64,000 bases of DNA from Euryodendron excelsum (GCA_033060915.1 CM065384.1:36549001-36613000), one strand, 5' to 3'; shown: positions 35,763 to 48,280, counted from the first letter of the stretch. Numbers and translations are program-made. The notes: generated by a model from the sequence alone, not told the origin.

Positions 35763-38270
35763 CTAGTCTGTATACATATATATAGCTACATATAGATATA
35801 GCAAAATCACAGAGACACGAAGGTTTGTTGAGAGAGAGAGAACAAAGAAAAAGTGACTGAATAACGTTAAAATGTGTTGGGTGTGCATTGCGATCCTGTC
35901 CACCGCCCCTTTAGATTCGTCCAATCCACAGAATTGACTAGAGAATATTGTTTCTTGTTTGCTAGTTTGCTCTACCCAACTCGCGCCCGCCTTCGCCGCT
36001 GGCTGGAACTCTCTCGCGTGCGCATAGACACGTAGGCATTCACATGGTAACATGAACATATACGAATATATATATATACTTAAATATAAAATTATAAGTC
36101 GATATTTTAAAAAAATTACAAAAAAATGATTTATAGGATTGTGTATTTAAAAATGATATTTAATAATTAAATATGTTAATAATATTTTTTCTATTATAAT
36201 AGTCATAAAAATAAAAAAAATAAAAAAAAAAAATTTGCATACTAACTATTATAAATCACACTTTTAACACATCTTTGTTTATTGAAAGTAAGTACATTAG
36301 TTCTACATTTCGACATTAAGTTTATTGAGTTCTATTTAGAATTAAAAAGAAATAAACAAAGTTATAAAAAAAGTTAAATCTAAGACACCATTATATATTT
36401 ATCAAATCCATCTTATTCTTGAGATCTTATACATATATATGTCTAATATTTATCAAGAAATATTCATTAAAATTAACAAAATGATATAATTGCACTTTAT
36501 TTTTTCAGAAATTAGCAATTAATAGTGACAAAAAATTTGTTGAATTTTGATAAGTTAATTAAAATAAGTATATGTAAAATTTTCAATTTTAAATAATGTT
36601 CGTCTGTAACACCACTTAATAAAAAGTTAATATGCTTTATTTGTATCAGATTTTTTGGTTATTTTTTTTTATTTTTTAGGATAATTTTTTAATATAATTA
36701 AATAAATTCATACAATATGAAACGAAATAGTAATTCGTTATTTGTTTGTAATAATGAAATGTCATTAACTTTTTTTTCATATGAATGTTCTATCAACCCT
36801 TTTTTTCATTATCTAAGGGATCTATATGTAATAAATTCATTAAAATGAACCCATACTTAAGCGATCTTAAACATATTGTGATATACATTAAAAAAACCAT
36901 AATAAAAAAGTAAAAGCTATTTATTTTCTTCGTTAATTATTATTTTAAAAGCTTGTTAATATTATTTAATGTCATTTTTATTAGGTTTGGGTAAATTTAA
37001 CCCACAAACGAAAAACCATATACATAAGAATTTTAAAAAGTTAAATTGCTTTAAAAAGAACATTATTTATAGAAATTTGAATAGATCGTTAGATTTAGTT
37101 ACCATATTAATTATAAAAAATTCATGATACATATAGTTTTAATATAGTTGATCTTTAATGACTTTTAAAGTTTTCATATTAGAAAGGATGACAATTCAAA
37201 AAATATTACTATCTTAACTAAAGAGCTAATGATTTTATGACATTTGTGTTTTGACATTTTTCAAATTTTAAAAATTAAAAAAAATTATAAAAATTTTAAA
37301 ACTCAAAAATATCCTAACCAATTGCTATAATATATATATTTCCCTCTGTTTCTCATACTAGCACCATAATTCCGATGGCCATTTGAACATAATTAATATT
37401 AGTCCATCATAAGTTTAAACTTTTGAAGCTAATCAAATCATACCATATGATATCATTACAATCATAGATTGCATCATTGCCATAACATGTGGGCTAGACC
37501 TTGGGATCAATGGAAATTGGAAACCCAGGGTGGGCCCCTGTACTCTTTTGAGAAGGAGGTTAGCCCAACAAGGACAAGTTTGACTGCACACATTACGAGG
37601 TGGGTTTGCTTGACCATCATCATGAGGTACACCACATCAGTGTGATGCTTGAGTTTGAACCATCTGATCCAATTCTGTGGTGATCCCATTCCAGAGCCAC
37701 CCTCGCAATTTGAAATTTAAACAGACATGCATGCATTGCCATGATCGAATGAACTTTGGTTCCATGGTCCTCCCACCTCATCACCATAGTCTTTGTAAGT
37801 TGCATGCGTTCTACTGGCGGCAAAAGATCTTTGCGTTTGGATATTGAATTTATGATGAGAAAAAAAATTAAAAATATTTATTTGCATTCGTTTTATTATG
37901 AGTAGCCAAACATTTTTTAAAAGATTCCTATTTATTTTCTTTATATTTTTCTAACCAGACCAAACTGAAGTTAAAAAAAGAAGAAGCATTTATTGTTTTA
38001 TTTTCCATTTGTTTTAGTTTCTTTTTCATTTCCTTTTATCAAATCCAAACATAAATGATATGCAAATACATGGAATGAGATCCTTCGTTCTTACGATTGA
38101 GCTAAATGGAATATAAGTGATTGTTGTCTGAATCGATAGTGATACAACTGATACATATTTTTCATAGATAATGCTATACAAATAAAAACTTTATACATAA
38201 TTTATTATTAGAATGATGTAGTTGAATAAGAGCCATTTATTTTAAAGTAAAACGTTTATCATGATGACTT
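35763..38270. other. Unassigned, mainly AT-rich DNA
   Basis: A GC-richer patch at 35760-36060 holds a minus-strand frame of 98 codons and a second one at 37500-37830 holds short frames. Neither shows a known domain or splice context that I can support. The part at 36060-37350 is strongly AT-rich. Confidence 0.35.
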
Positions 38271-38281
38271 TTAATTACAAT

Positions 38282-38629
38282 CAGTGGCGGACCCAAAATT
38301 TTGGTCGAGAGGTGGCCAAAATTTTTTTTTTTGTTAAAAGGAGGGTTAAGAATTTTTTTTAAAATTTTTTAAGGAATAATACACTATATAGTATCCTAAA
38401 TTTTCAAAAATCTACAAAGGTGAAATGAAATTTAAAAACTTTGGGGTGCCAATATACCATATTGTATACTAAATATTAAAAAATCTATAAGGACGAAGTG
38501 AAAATTTAAAACTATGGGGGAAGGGGCGAATACTATATTGCATTTAGAATATTTAAAAATTTATAGGGTATAAAGTAGATTTTACAGACTTTGGGGGGGG
38601 CGGTGGCTCCTGCCCCTTCATCCATTATT
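38282..38629. mobile_element. Short hAT-like MITE
   Basis: It begins CAGTGGCGGACCCAAAATTT, a terminus I associate with a widespread plant hAT MITE type. The other end carries ggtggctcctgcccct, a diverged complement. Flanking words attacaat (38274-38281) and attacatt (38631-38638) differ at one base. The interior has three tandem aaattt.taaactttgggg-like copies. Confidence 0.55.
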
Positions 38630-38639
38630 AATTACATTA

Positions 38640-40203
38640 ATGTCATTGTCACATCATTCTGATAAAATTTTATATAAAAAGTTTATGGAAAAATAACATT
38701 TTTCATTCTTTCATTTCTACTAGTAGAAATTGTTGGTTCAAACGTGTTCCACAAGCAACATAAAAGTTCATTTGAAACTTTGCATCCCTGCTAGCTAATA
38801 GGCTGCCAGCCTCCTCGTGTTTTATGATGATGTTGGGTAAATATTGTAAACCAAACCCTTCGTTGGTAGACCATTGTGATCCGGATCCGAAACGTTACCT
38901 TTCGAAATAGAATATATTAATAAAAAAAATTTCTCATGAAGTAAGTCTGACCAAGATTTGTTACGTTTAGGGATGAAATTTGGAAGGAGCGACGATAACT
39001 GGGCTCTAGATTTTTCGTATTATGATCTTGAAACTTTTACCATGAAGTTAGGAAATAGCTATAGTCTCATAGGTAATTTCGACAGTCATTTGGTTCAGTA
39101 ACTTACAGATTTAGCACTCAGGATCTGTGTTAATAGTTTATAGACTTCTTGGCTTGTCTAAGCGAAGGAGGGGACCGTTTTCAGAGCTAGATCTTATTGT
39201 TCATTTGTAAAATTAAAAAGACCAAAACAATTACGTTATGTTTAGATTTTAAATTTGAGAAGAAAAATAAAAAAATAATAATAAAAAAAAACCCAAACGA
39301 AGTAGAAAAAATTAAATTTCTTTCATTTGTTTACTTGGGTAATGAAAATGGAAATAAGATGATTAGATGTTGGCAAACATATCATTTTTTTTTTGTTTGG
39401 TTATTTTTAAAAATTGAATATGTAATTTTATTTCTGTTTTACTTATTTATTTTCTCTTAAAAAATTTAAAATTCAAACATAATACATGAATATCATAAGT
39501 GACTTTCAATTTTAACTCTTAATAACTTGGGTAGAAAGAGTAGACTCAAGAATTTGTTTGATCGTTTGGTAAAATTGCGTCCCACTCGAGTCTTGAATTA
39601 CCATAAGAAGGGACAAAGTTTGTATACTATTATAAGGAACTCGCAGGACCAGTGTGGAAGGGGTTACGAGGAAGGCGCGCACGTGATCACCAGAAGTGGA
39701 GACACGTGAGAAGGAGGAAGAATTTATCCTTTGCTTGCAGGAGGCGAGGGAGAGGGGGTCCACGTTGTACGACTATCCTAGAGAGAGAGAGAGAGAGAGA
39801 GGGGTGGAGTGCTCTTTCGGTTTTGCTGATTGTTTTGTTCTTCTGCCTCTTTATTTCGACGATCAAAATATTCTCTCACTTCTGTCACGTCTGATAAGAC
39901 TTCCCTGAATACGACGCCGTGGTTTCTGACGTAGAAAATCCAACACCCACATTGTCATCAACGGCCCTGGTTGTCCCAACCAAATTCGGGAGGATGGACT
40001 GTGATTGAATCAGAACCGTTGGTTGGCCAAGCAAAAAGTCATTATCTAAGTCAAGCTATGGGGTATAGAATTGGGACAGTAGACAGACAGTGTGGTGGCC
40101 CACTTATGTTTCCACCGACGGTAAGTGGTCCCACCACCACAACCTTTTTCTTCCTTCATATTCACAGGTCTCAGCCCCCTCCACTCCCCCCCCAATCCAT
40201 ACG

Positions 40204-40237
<34 letters not shown>

Positions 40238-40325
40238 GCAGTGGAGGAGTGAAATGCAGTCTTCTTGAAGGATTGGCCTGAGCAGTTGTGATCACTTTGC
40301 TCCATAGAGTTGAAGAGTTTGTTGA
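38640..40325 (+). promoter_or_regulatory. Upstream region and leader of the Dof gene
   Basis: The distal part (38640-39640) is AT-rich and unassigned. From about 39640 the sequence becomes GC-richer, contains a (GA)n run near 39781-39801 and leads into a pyrimidine-rich leader with a (TC)n run (40206-40233). Long CT runs are common in plant 5' leaders. The transcription start cannot be placed by eye. Confidence 0.45.
40206..40233. repeat. (TC)n microsatellite in the Dof leader
   Basis: A pure TC run of about 28 bases lying about 90 bp before the Dof start codon, probably inside the 5' untranslated region. Confidence 0.85.
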
Positions 40326-41654
40326 ATGGGTCTTACTTCTCTGCAAGTTTGCATGGATTCATCGGATTGGCTACAGGTAAATATATGCCATGCATTCTCC
40401 ACTTCTTCTTCATCATCATCATCTTCTTTTTCACCTACTTCTCCTTCTTCTCCTCCTTCTTTTAGGTGCATTTTCTCAGCTTAGTACATTCTGATTGATA
40501 CCTGCATGGATAATTCTTCTTCTTTTTTTCAAAGTGTATTTTTTTTAAGCTTTTTTAACTTAGTACATTCTTATTCTTTCCTAAGTGTATTTTTTTTTAG
40601 TTTTTTTAACTTAGTACATTCTTATCGGTACGTGTAACGATAATTTTTCACTTTAATAAAACACTCACGTAATTATTTTTAATTATAAAATTATTATTAT
40701 TATTCTAATTAAATTTTCTGTACGATTGAATTCTCTGTAACATAACATTTTCTTAATTCTGACACTAGAGCTGCAATATTATTATCTGAGGGCACGGCTC
40801 ACGAGGACACTGCAATAATGGATTCTTCTTCTTCACCAATATCTGGGGACATGCTAGCATGCTCATCCAGAGTACTACCCTTGATGCAGCAGGAGAGGAG
40901 GCTCATGAGGCCCCAACACGACCAAGCTCCAAAGTGCCCTCGATGCGACTCGACCCACACGAAGTTCTGCTACTACAACAACTACAGCCTCTCTCAACCA
41001 AGATACTTCTGCAAGACCTGCAGGAGGTACTGGACTAAAGGAGGGACCCTGAGGAACATTCCCGTGGGTGGCGGTTGTAGAAAGAACAACAAGAAGGTTA
41101 ATAATCTTTCCAAGAAATCAAACGATCACCATCATCATCAACTGATCATCAACCACCAAAACCACGCAGGATCAACATCATCATCGTCTCAAAGTCCAAC
41201 CTATCTTCAGCTTTCGTTCCCGCAGAGCAAGTACAATGGCAATATTGCCATGCTTGAAAACTCTAGGCCCATTGATTTTATGGAGAGTAAGTACGAAGCT
41301 TTAGCTGGAAATACTTCAAGAAACCATGATTTCACGGCTATAAATAATGGTGACTTGGGCATATTGGCACCTTATAATTTTCATGCCCTTAGCTCTCCCT
41401 TTGGAATGTCCCTTGATGGGATTAATTGTACCGGACCTTTCGTGGACAATTGCCAGAGGCTAATGCTTCCATATGAAGATCAAAACGCAGTAGATGTGAA
41501 GCCAAATGGCAAGCTTTTGTCCCTTGAGTGGAAAGATCAAGGTTGTTCTGATGCTGGGATCATGGACTCTTTTGGGTATCTCAGTGGCCTGGGATCATGG
41601 ACAACTGGCTTGATGAACGGCTATGGAACATCCACAACAAACCCATTAGTCTAA
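40326..41654 (+). CDS. DOF5.6: Dof zinc-finger transcription factor, DOF5.6/HCA2 type
   Basis: Two coding exons, 40326-40376 and 40791-41654, give a 304-residue protein. Exon 1 encodes [17 protein letters not shown], the recognisable start of the DOF5.6 (HCA2) subgroup; the donor is CAG|GTAAAT. The exon 2 acceptor at 40790 keeps the frame and yields GTAHEDTAI before [12 protein letters not shown]. The Dof finger has Cys at 66, 69, 91 and 94 (C-X2-C-X21-C-X2-C) with the motif [13 protein letters not shown] and the basic tail [10 protein letters not shown]. Dof proteins bind AAAG cores; HCA2 in Arabidopsis promotes vascular cambium activity. After the finger come His- and Ser-rich stretches and [19 protein letters not shown], a conserved region of the subgroup. 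The gene looks intact. A shorter form starting at 40818 would lack exon 1. Confidence 0.93.
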
Positions 41655-42829
41655 AATAATTGAACCAACCACCCTCTCCATGATCAATGGTCCAGAATTA
41701 ATTGCAGGCTGTTGTGATCAACGGATGTGGATCAAGAAACTTAATAGTCTAGACTTTGTCTAAGTACTTCCAAGTATATGCCTTTGATGGAAAGGTTTTT
41801 AATGTTTGTTTCTGTGGAGGTGTTTTTTTTGTTTTTTTCCCTCTCTCTCCTTAATTGACTTAACAATTAGGAGTGTGAATGGAAGATGTAGGAGTCTAAA
41901 AATGACTGCTTTAGTGGCTTTATAAAGTTGTTGGGTCCCTCCATCTTTCTATTTTATATTCTATATGTTGGTATCGTTCAAACTTATTCTATGCTTTTGT
42001 CTTTGGTGGAAGGAAGACATTCAAAGTTAAAGGATTTTGTTGTGAAATCGAGGAAGATATGACAGTGCTCTTTTGAGTTCCATAAAAAATGTGTTAGAAC
42101 AATTGGTTGTATAATTATCTGGTTGTGTACTTAATTAGTCCGTCTTTTGTATGATGAGGATGATTTTCTGTGTTTGGTGAATGAGAAATTATTCAGTCTG
42201 GGTGACACGTCAGTTTTGCTATTTCTTTCAGAAATACAGGACCAAGAACATTGAATAATTTATTGTCGTGAATTAGCTAGTTAAGTATTACTAACTTATT
42301 TTTGCTGGAGTGTTCTCCTTTAGAGCTGGGGTGTTAAGACAATACAAAAGAAAAAGCAAATGCGAAAGCAAAATTCTCTTGAGGATTGTGTCCTGAAATG
42401 TGACTTGCATGTAATCTCTCCAGTTCTGTGGGGGAATTACAAAATTTTCAGTTGTACAAGGCTGTCACATATTTTCAAAATTTGAAATTATTGATTTACA
42501 AACTATCACGTTATTAAAAAGTTTAAAAATTGTTATATATAACACCAAAATCTATTGTCATTTGTTTTGAGTTTAGTCTAAAGATTTGGTTTTTTGGAAT
42601 TAATGATCAAATAGTTTCATTGAATAGAAGATTTGCAGTTCTTAACCAGAAGTCACACGAGCCAAATCTATGCACTTCGGTGGATCCTATTGTTAATTTA
42701 GGATGACAATTCTCTTTCTCTCTATAGTGTGTGAGACCCGCAAGCTAGATTTTTATTTTTTCACTTTTTTTTTTGGCTGAGCAATAAGCTAAAATGAATA
42801 ACAGTTTTAGGGATCCAGTTAGATGAAAA
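41655..42829 (+). other. 3' flank of the Dof gene
   Basis: It starts with the likely 3' untranslated region (to about 42000), TG- and T-rich as usual before plant poly(A) sites. No second gene was seen. The remainder is AT-rich. Confidence 0.45.
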
Positions 42830-43175
42830 GACAAATTATACCAGTTGTTCTTATAATTTGCCTCTTGTCTCAATTTGATCCTTTTAATTCTAATTGTAAC
42901 AAATTTATTCTTCAATTTTATGAAATATACACAATTGGTGTAATAAATAATAGGAGTCAATGATTTGGGCGGAAATCATTATGTGATGTGCGTGTGCAAG
43001 CTAAAATGGTAAAATACACACTTTCCTCTTCTCTAGCAACATCATCTTCTGCGGCAAAATTTGCGGGCGAAATCTTTTGGGGAAATTTGCTTCTCTTTCC
43101 CCCTCCCCCTGTTTGCTAACTAAGAAAAAGCATTAAGATAACATAAATTAAAGTTTTATATTCTAATTTTTTTTT

Positions 43176-44062
43176 TGATACTTCGAAATGGACAAAAAAC
43201 TAAAATCTAAAATGCTCAATGCCGATCATGTCAGAAATGAGCAGCCGGTTCAGACTTGCCAGGGGGTTCTCCAGGATCACCAGGTCTTTATATTGTTCCT
43301 TCCCCATCTTGGCCAAGGCATCAGCACATTGATTGGCTTCTTTCTCTATGTGGTTAATGGTGCAGCTATTTCTGCTAAGGAGGAATCTGGAGTCCTCCTC
43401 CATGCTTCTGCATGTGGGGTCAGCTTGGACACTTTATTGATGGCGTCAACAGCTTCCTACGAGTCAGATTCAATTTCCATATCCTGCATTCCCTTCTGGA
43501 AGATGATGATTAGACCTCTGTAGATAGCCCAGATTTCTACCTCCAAGCTTGTGCCACTTTCCAGTTTTCCAAAGAAGCCAAACACCTATGATCCCTTCTC
43601 ATCCCGAACCAGGCCTCCAAAACAGGCCTTGATTTCCCATACTGCTTCCATCAGTGTTAACCGTCAATTTACCTGCAATGGGAAAATGCCACTTGATTAG
43701 TTTAGGAGCTCTAAAGCCAATGTTCTCTTGGGGCAGAAAGACAAGCTTAATATCTCTGGAATAGTGTATGATTTTATTCACATTAATTTGGGAGTTCGTA
43801 GTTTTATTTTCAAAGACTTTCTTGTTCTTGTCTCTCATGTTCCTGTCTGTCCAGATATTCCTGATAGAAACAGCAAATATCAAACACCAATGCATATTGT
43901 ATATGGTAGTTTTCTTTTCTCTGAAATTTTTCTCAACCCACTCCAAAATGGGTTTTCTCTGATCATTTTAGAACCATCGTTCTCCTCTAAGCTTCTTCCA
44001 AACCTTTTGAATTTTTGACCATTGGAGACCTGATAAGTTAAATAAAAGCCCCATTCGATCAC
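43176..44062 (-). pseudogene. RNase H-like (RVT_3) fragment of LINE type
   Basis: Minus-strand frames together show a retroelement RNase H domain: LTVNTDGSS (first Asp), EVEIWAIYRGL (Glu), IESDS (Asp) and INHIEKEANQCADALAKMG (final Asp), in the right order. Such domains end non-LTR retrotransposon proteins annotated as putative ribonuclease H. At least two frameshifts (about 43600 and 43400) and in-frame stops (for example in IESDS-stop-EAVD) break it. Upstream, 43946-43880 includes a Trp-rich segment typical of the region before this domain. A run of ten T at about 43167-43176 would be a poly-A tail on the minus strand, so the fragment may have arrived as a LINE 3' end. Confidence 0.78.
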
Positions 44063-44284
44063 TTCAATTTATTTTCCTCAATATAATATCGTAACAGGCA
44101 TAATGCTTTCTGATTCAAGCAAAGCAAGCAGCTGTTTCTGATGCTTTATTCCCACCATGTCCATGGTGCCTGTGCAACACAAGCGATTTTGGATCTTTAC
44201 AAGCAAATTCATGTTTACATATTGCGCAAAGGAATTGAAATGGAAGAGAAGTTGATTAATGCCACATCATTTATGTACATCTTG

Positions 44285-44327
44285 CTTGCATATACATACA
44301 TATATATGTGTGTGTGCGCGCGCGCAT
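44285..44327. repeat. (TA)(TG)(CG) alternating purine-pyrimidine run
   Basis: A continuous run passing from catacatatata through tgtgtgtg to gcgcgcgcgc. Alternating CG/TG tracts favour Z-DNA. It lies inside the 42830-44830 element. Confidence 0.75.
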
Positions 44328-44840
44328 TTATAGAAACAACGATTGGAACTCTGACAAATTTTGTTCAAAATTAAAAGACCCAAAATTCTTCTTATATTCC
44401 TTGTTGTGTATCCTCTGGCTGCCCCATCCTTCAGCACCTCTCCCAGCCATCAGCCCTCCATTGCCCTACCATCAGGCATCAACCCAGCACAACATCACCT
44501 TTACCCAAGCCCTAACCACCATATAAGCACCCACCACCCCTTCACCCATCTACAAAGTATGTATATTGTATGTGTATATGTATATTCGGTATATAATGTG
44601 TGTGTGTAGGTATCAAACAAACAATAATTTTTTTTTAAAATAGAGTATGGGTAATTTTACTATTTTACCATCACATGTGCGATTTTTAGTCTAACTCATA
44701 GGCACCCGTTATCGATTCAACCAATGGTGTAAGTTTTACAAAATTGACGGACAACTTTGTTACAATTGACACTCGAAGGATCAAATTGAGACTAGTGGTA
44801 AATTATAAGTACTGTCGGTATAATTTTTCCTAAATGAAAA

Positions 44841-45318
44841 ATGTGATTTCATAAGCAATATTTATACTTTACCAAGTTAGTTGACATTTTCATTTTAAAT
44901 GGAAACCAAACCATGATAACCCATATGTCTAAACTTCATAAGAAAAAAAAAATGCTATATATAATTTCATTTGTTAATTCCTTTTCTCACCATCTACACA
45001 TAAGTAAATTAGTAAGACACGAATTTATTAATATGAATTTTACAACCTTGTATCTAGGAATAAGAAAAAAAAATTAAAAAATGGGATTGTATATAGTATT
45101 ACGCTAAGAATTTTTTTTTTTTAATCTTACTCCCATCTTATTCAAATTTAGGTCTTTTTAAATTAAGAAAAAAATTTAATTTAAAAAAAAAACAATTTTG
45201 GTCTTTTTAAAATTATGGCTAGTAAAGTGAACCCATAATTATGAACTGACCAACTCTGCCCATGTTAAATGGGTTTGGGTCTGACTATTGCAATAAATGG
45301 GTTGTTATTGGGTTAATC
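44841..45318. other. AT-rich DNA, no gene seen
   Basis: Spacer with several poly-A and poly-T runs. A short gggtttgggtctgactattg-type stretch precedes the direct repeat. Confidence 0.4.
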
Positions 45319-45605
45319 ACAAAGCAGTAATTTATAAATGGGCTTAACTAGGATGATATACCGGACAAATTAAACACCCAATTAAAATAAGCCCAAACAA
45401 ACCCATTTTCTATCAATTGTTTTCAACAGTATAAAATTAGGGATCGTCGACTCTCAGAAGTTTTCATCTTCCTCTACTCGCAGGACCAAGCCGAGTGTTC
45501 CTTCCTTGGCGACCTTTCATAGGTTATGATTTTTCACTTTTATCGTATGTTTCTTCAACTTCAAATCTCTTACTGTATATATAAATATTAGAACTTGTAT
45601 AGATA
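45319..45605 (+). repeat. Direct repeat, copy 1 (uninterrupted)
   Basis: About 287 bp, roughly 88-90 percent like 46371-46656 by eye. It includes ttccttccttggcgaccttt and catagGTTATG, which looks like a leader exon with a splice donor. In this copy the sequence runs on as gata|tatctccctctc, whereas copy 2 stops at gata and enters the Helitron. Confidence 0.8.
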
Positions 45606-46194
45606 TATCTCCCTCTCTCTCCCTCTCTTTGTCTCTCTTAATTTGTATTCAATTTTTTGAAGGTTGAAGATGAGTTGTTGCTCTCGTCTTTATTTTTATG
45701 GGAAAGTTATATGATAAGTTTTCTTGTATCAGTTGCTTCTGCAATAATATTATTTGGATTGTTCTATGATTTGGGTGTTACCGTAGAATTGGGCAGATTG
45801 TAGTGATTTGGTAGATACTAGTTCAAGCTAGTAGGTCTATATTCATGTTATCATATTATCTAATTTCTTCATTTTATCTTATTATTTAGTGCGTCTATGC
45901 TTTTTTCCATTTAAATTCATATGGCTGTATAAAAAATTGCATGCTGGGTCTTTTTTGTACATCTAAAGTTTGCTACATAATTGGGTTAGCTGCTATCTAT
46001 GCTGCTTCTTTTGCTTTCTATTCCTTTGCTTTAAGTGATGGCATTAGTCTAATTTTTTATTTGATTGGTGAATCAAGAAATGAAAATTTATCTAGTCATA
46101 CAATTATTTAAATTTTCAGAATCAACCCAATTTTTTTATTAAATTAGTAATAGCTATTTGTGAAAACAGTACATAATCAATGTATGAAGGTAGT
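45606..46194. other. Spacer between direct repeats
   Basis: T-rich sequence that could be an intron of the gene whose leader is duplicated on each side. No open frame with known domain was found. Confidence 0.4.
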
Positions 46195-46365
46195 TAGAGC
46201 AACTCTAACATGCTCTGTAAAAGCTATCATTTAGCTATTTTAAAGAGTCATTGTCTTATTTTGGGCTCCAACAGCCTTACTATTTGACTTGTCAAAGTAG
46301 CATTCGCTACTTTCGCTCGCCAAATGTAACGAGCCAAAATAGCGTTCGCTACTTTAATGATCAAA
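46195..46365. repeat. Short MITE-like fragment
   Basis: It starts agagcaactctaacatgctc, the terminus type of common plant MITEs, and contains a tandem pair of gtagcattcgctacttt and atagcgttcgctacttt. The second terminus was not found. Confidence 0.4.
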
Positions 46366-46370
46366 TTAAA

Positions 46371-46656
46371 CAAAACAATAATTTATAAATGGACTTAACT
46401 GGGTTGATAAACTGAACAAATTAAACACCAAATTAAAATAAGCCAAAACAAACCCATTTTCTGTCAATTGTCTTCAATAGTATCAAATTAAGGATCATTG
46501 ACTCATAGAAGTTTTCATCTTTCTTTACTTGCAGGACTAGGCTGAGCGTTCCTTCCTTGGCGACCTTTCATAGGTTACTATTTTTCACTTTCATTGTATG
46601 TTTCTTTAACTTCAAATCTCTTTTTGTATATCTATATATTGGAACTTATATAGATA
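46371..46656 (+). repeat. Direct repeat, copy 2 (interrupted by Helitron)
   Basis: Diverged copy of 45319-45605. It ends exactly at the A before the Helitron CTAG terminus. The uncut copy shows A|T at the homologous site, the known Helitron target. Confidence 0.8.
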
Positions 46657-46686
46657 CTAGTTGACATGCCCGTGCAAGGCACAGGT
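46657..46686 (-). other. Helitron 3' terminus with hairpin and CTAG
   Basis: On the minus strand the end reads CCTGTGCCTTGCACGGG, a stem (one mismatch) with a three-base loop at 46685-46669, then a short spacer and CTAG. This is the canonical rolling-circle termination signal, and insertion is between A and T of the target. Confidence 0.85.
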
Positions 46687-48010
46687 AGTTGTTTATGAGG
46701 AAGATCATCAGACAAAAATGTTTTTCAAAATGCTAATTAAAGATTCACTTTTCATTAGAGTATAAGAAATGAGAAATGAGAAATGAGAAATAAGGCTGAA
46801 AGCTCTGGAATAAGCTACGAAGTCACAACAACCAAAATATATCAAAGGGTACTTTATCACAATTAAATAGACATTTACAGGAATAAGAGAACTATTGTTA
46901 GAAGAACTCTGGAGTAACTGTTATTGCGTGGTGTCTCTTTTCTATTTGTTGATGTTGAAGTAGCTGTTGTTGCATAGTTTGCTAGTCTTGTATGAACCTT
47001 GATATGAATTACATTATTAGCACTTTGAATGAACTTGAAGCATCAATTAGAAAAATATTTCTTCTTTTGATCCCATCGCCTAAACAAAAGAACCTGTAGA
47101 GGGGAGAGGTCCATGTATTCAAGGTAGGTGGGAAATTAATTTGGGAATTGATAGATTGACGTACCAGAAGTGCTACTGCTTGCTTTTTTTTTTTTTTGGT
47201 GGATTGTTTATTATTCTCGATTTATTCTTTTGTCTTCTTTGTCTTTTTCTCCCTATGGGTTTCTTTTGGTTTTAGTGTTTTGTAGGCAGGGGTGACTAAG
47301 CATAGGAGTCATCTTATTTTTCAATTTACTTTTGGGAGCTGAAGCAGTTGAAACTAATTATTTCGACCATTTTATTGCTGGATATGAAGAAAGGTAGTTT
47401 CAGTTAAAACAAAAAAAACAAAAAAAAAACAAAGATACACAAGATTGTGTTTTTAGTTTGTATAACAATAAAATCTCATTTGACAAAAAGATTATAGCCA
47501 TCTGAAAGAATCAAGATAGGACTTTATATTGTCTTTCAAGGATGTTACTATCTACTTTGAAAAATTTGGAAAAAACACCCTTGAGGAGTATATAATAATA
47601 TTTCATTTTCTGCATTTTCTTCTTCCAAAAAGGCATTTACTCATATCCAACAACTCGGCTCCCAAAATCAGCTTACTCATTCGCAAACTTACTTTCAATT
47701 CTGCCCATAAGAGCATCCTATTAAGAGCTTTAAATTACCATGAAAAGTAGCACATAGACAAAAGGACACCTAATTAAGACCTTCATAATTGTAATTAGCA
47801 ATGAAAGAGAGAGATCCTTCTACAATAGATTAATCAACTCCTTTTTTCTCTTTTTAACATTTATTTTTTTTTTCAAGCTACATATTTGTGCTTTGGCTTC
47901 AAAAACAACAAATATATCAACCATGGAAACATTTTCCAAAGGATTAATCATATTGAATGTTGAAACTGAAACTAAAATAGCATTTTGCTATGTTTATTAG
48001 TCATTGCTTT

Positions 48011-48280
48011 GCGAAACATCAGTGGTTATAGTTAATAGTAACTTCAAAGATTAGAACCAAGTATATCAAAATAGAAAAAGCTAGCAAAGTATGAACATAT
48101 ACATAGAAAGTTACAATATTTATTGCATATAATAGAGAAATTGTGTGTATTCAGAAGCTAACCTTTTTTATAAACTTTTTGGAGCATCTAAAGCATCACA
48201 ATGGTAGTATAAGCGCCATAATATTTCTGCATTCTTACTCATGAGATGTACCATTTGCTAGTATATAAATCTGGATCATA
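48011..48280. repeat. 270-bp direct repeat inside the Helitron, copy 1
   Basis: Closely matches 48710-48979 from gcgaaacat to ctggatcat, including the aatagagaaattgtgtgtat and catgagatgtaccattt blocks. Confidence 0.85.

Larger units (their letters stand above)
42830..44830. mobile_element. 2.0-kb MULE-like element carrying an RNase H fragment
   Basis: The left end (gacaaattatacc...cttataatttgcctcttgtc) and the complement of the right end (ggaaaaattataccgac...cttataatttaccac) match over about 190 bp, sharing tctcaatttgatcctt, aattgtaacaaa and aaaatggtaaaata-type blocks. The 10-bp flanks tagatgaaaa (42820-42829) and taaatgaaaa (44831-44840) differ at one base. No transposase is inside; the interior carries a broken RNase H domain and a Pro/Ser-rich stretch (44390-44530). 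The layout fits a non-autonomous Mutator-type unit with acquired sequence. Confidence 0.72.

Noticed and set aside
35763..36059. 98-codon minus-strand frame as a host gene
   Set aside because: No domain, the last third is generic hydrophobic sequence, and no second exon or leader could be supported.
39512..39908. Overlapping frames upstream of the Dof gene
   Set aside because: They overlap a (GA)n run, lack domains, and occur in what is probably promoter or leader DNA.
44285..44609. Short frames over the TG/CG run as a secreted peptide gene
   Set aside because: The hydrophobic pattern comes from simple repeats and low-complexity Pro/Ser sequence.
45319..46656. Direct repeats as the two LTRs of a short retroelement
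   Set aside because: No TG...CA ends, primer site or target duplication, and the second copy ends exactly at a Helitron terminus.
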